NCBI RefSeq assembly: GCF_900115505.1
Contig: NZ_FOWQ01000006.1
Span: 1-64,000 of the forward strand
Reading direction: 5' to 3'
DNA from: Geodermatophilus dictyosporus
GTDB lineage: Bacteria; Actinomycetota; Actinomycetes; Mycobacteriales; Geodermatophilaceae
DNA: 64,000 nucleotides
Part shown: positions 63,881 to 64,000 of the stretch, piece by piece
Position numbering within the stretch: the first letter of the stretch is position 1
How the letters are laid out: each line of letters begins with the position of its first letter
The notes under the pieces: generated by a model
What the model was told of the DNA's origin: nothing
The model's input: only the letters and a program-made list of their open reading frames with translations
Databases searched by the model: none
Program-made: the position numbers and the translations under genes

Positions 63881-64000
63881 GTGACGGTGGACGGGGTCGG
63901 GGCTCTGCGGTTCGACGACGGGACGCCGGTGCGGGCCGCCTCCGGCATCGCCCCGCTGGGGGACGGGTGGCTGGTCGCGCAGGACGACGCCACGCACGCG
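63881..64000 (+). CDS. DUF6929-like protein, N-terminal 40 residues (runs off the window)
   Basis: From GTG 63881 the frame stays open to the window end and reads GALRFDDGTPVRAASGIAPL, then GDGWLVAQDDATHA. That is a beta-propeller-like start reminiscent of the DUF6929 proteins. There is no Shine-Dalgarno. The remainder, and therefore the identity, lies beyond the window. The gap 63645-63880 shows no other gene. Confidence 0.5.
   Translation, partial: MTVDGVGALRFDDGTPVRAASGIAPLGDGWLVAQDDATHA

Overview
The window is very GC-rich DNA with many GTG starts, 4-bp start/stop overlaps and apparently leaderless promoters. Its gene content (a Mec/CysO/CysM cysteine cluster, DUF3618 and Holin-X stress proteins, an ABC-F ATPase, a MshEN-type glycosyltransferase, DUF2017 next to ClpS) points to an actinobacterium. 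My best guess is Geodermatophilaceae (Blastococcus, Geodermatophilus, Modestobacter type); the family is inferred from content and style, not from a marker gene.

Layout. 1-5.9 kb is a decayed, island-like segment. It holds the 5' end of an IS110-family transposase, a frameshifted MarR-GNAT gene, unidentified remnants, a MEDS/anti-sigma kinase gene broken by one nonsense codon, and an intact PAS-PAS-GAF-PP2C phosphatase. It ends at a 3' fragment of a tRNA-Ala followed by a large hairpin, which is what the distal end of a tRNA-integrated element looks like. 6-15.5 kb holds a NarL-type two-component system, a second PP2C phosphatase, an anti-sigma kinase, a phospholipase D protein, a short-chain dehydrogenase, a methyltransferase and an acyl-CoA dehydrogenase. 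15.5-18 kb is a membrane and stress-protein operon (DUF3618, Holin-X, a YtxH-like protein). 18-28.7 kb holds a siderophore-interacting protein behind an IdeR-like box, an enoyl-CoA hydratase, a zinc metallopeptidase, a HerA-like ATPase, a formate/nitrite transporter, a lipoprotein/ATP-grasp pair, a decayed iron-siderophore binding protein, and several regulators and methyltransferases. 28.7-42.7 kb holds an ABC-F protein, DUF808, an HTH protein behind a 33-bp palindrome, an aldo-keto reductase, transporters, an alcohol dehydrogenase, an M23 peptidase, a zinc/cation exporter, a CtaG-type protein, an RlmA-type methyltransferase and a GlsB stress protein. 42.9-59 kb is core: ctaD, serB, pncA, pncB, then clpS-DUF2017-mec-cysO-cysM, an MBL phosphodiesterase-like gene, rph and rdgB, in the order of the mycobacterial Rv1330c-Rv1341 neighbourhood with other genes inserted. 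59-64 kb holds a GspE-N/GT2 glycosyltransferase operon, an HPP-CBS membrane protein, a Ser/Thr-rich membrane protein and the start of a DUF6929-like gene.

How the genes work together. Two PP2C phosphatases and two RsbW-like kinases are the parts of a partner-switching system that controls alternative sigma factors, and the GlsB gene and the DUF3618 cluster carry sigma-B/F-like promoter matches. The cysteine cluster makes cysteine on the carrier protein CysO, which here ends in Gly-Gly-Cys rather than Gly-Gly. The feature that I recognise least is a family of about 60-70 bp nested-hairpin repeats, each sitting within a few bases of a stop codon. The outer stem differs from copy to copy but always keeps its pairing; one copy is split by another, and one seems to have become the N-terminal coding sequence of a phosphatase gene.
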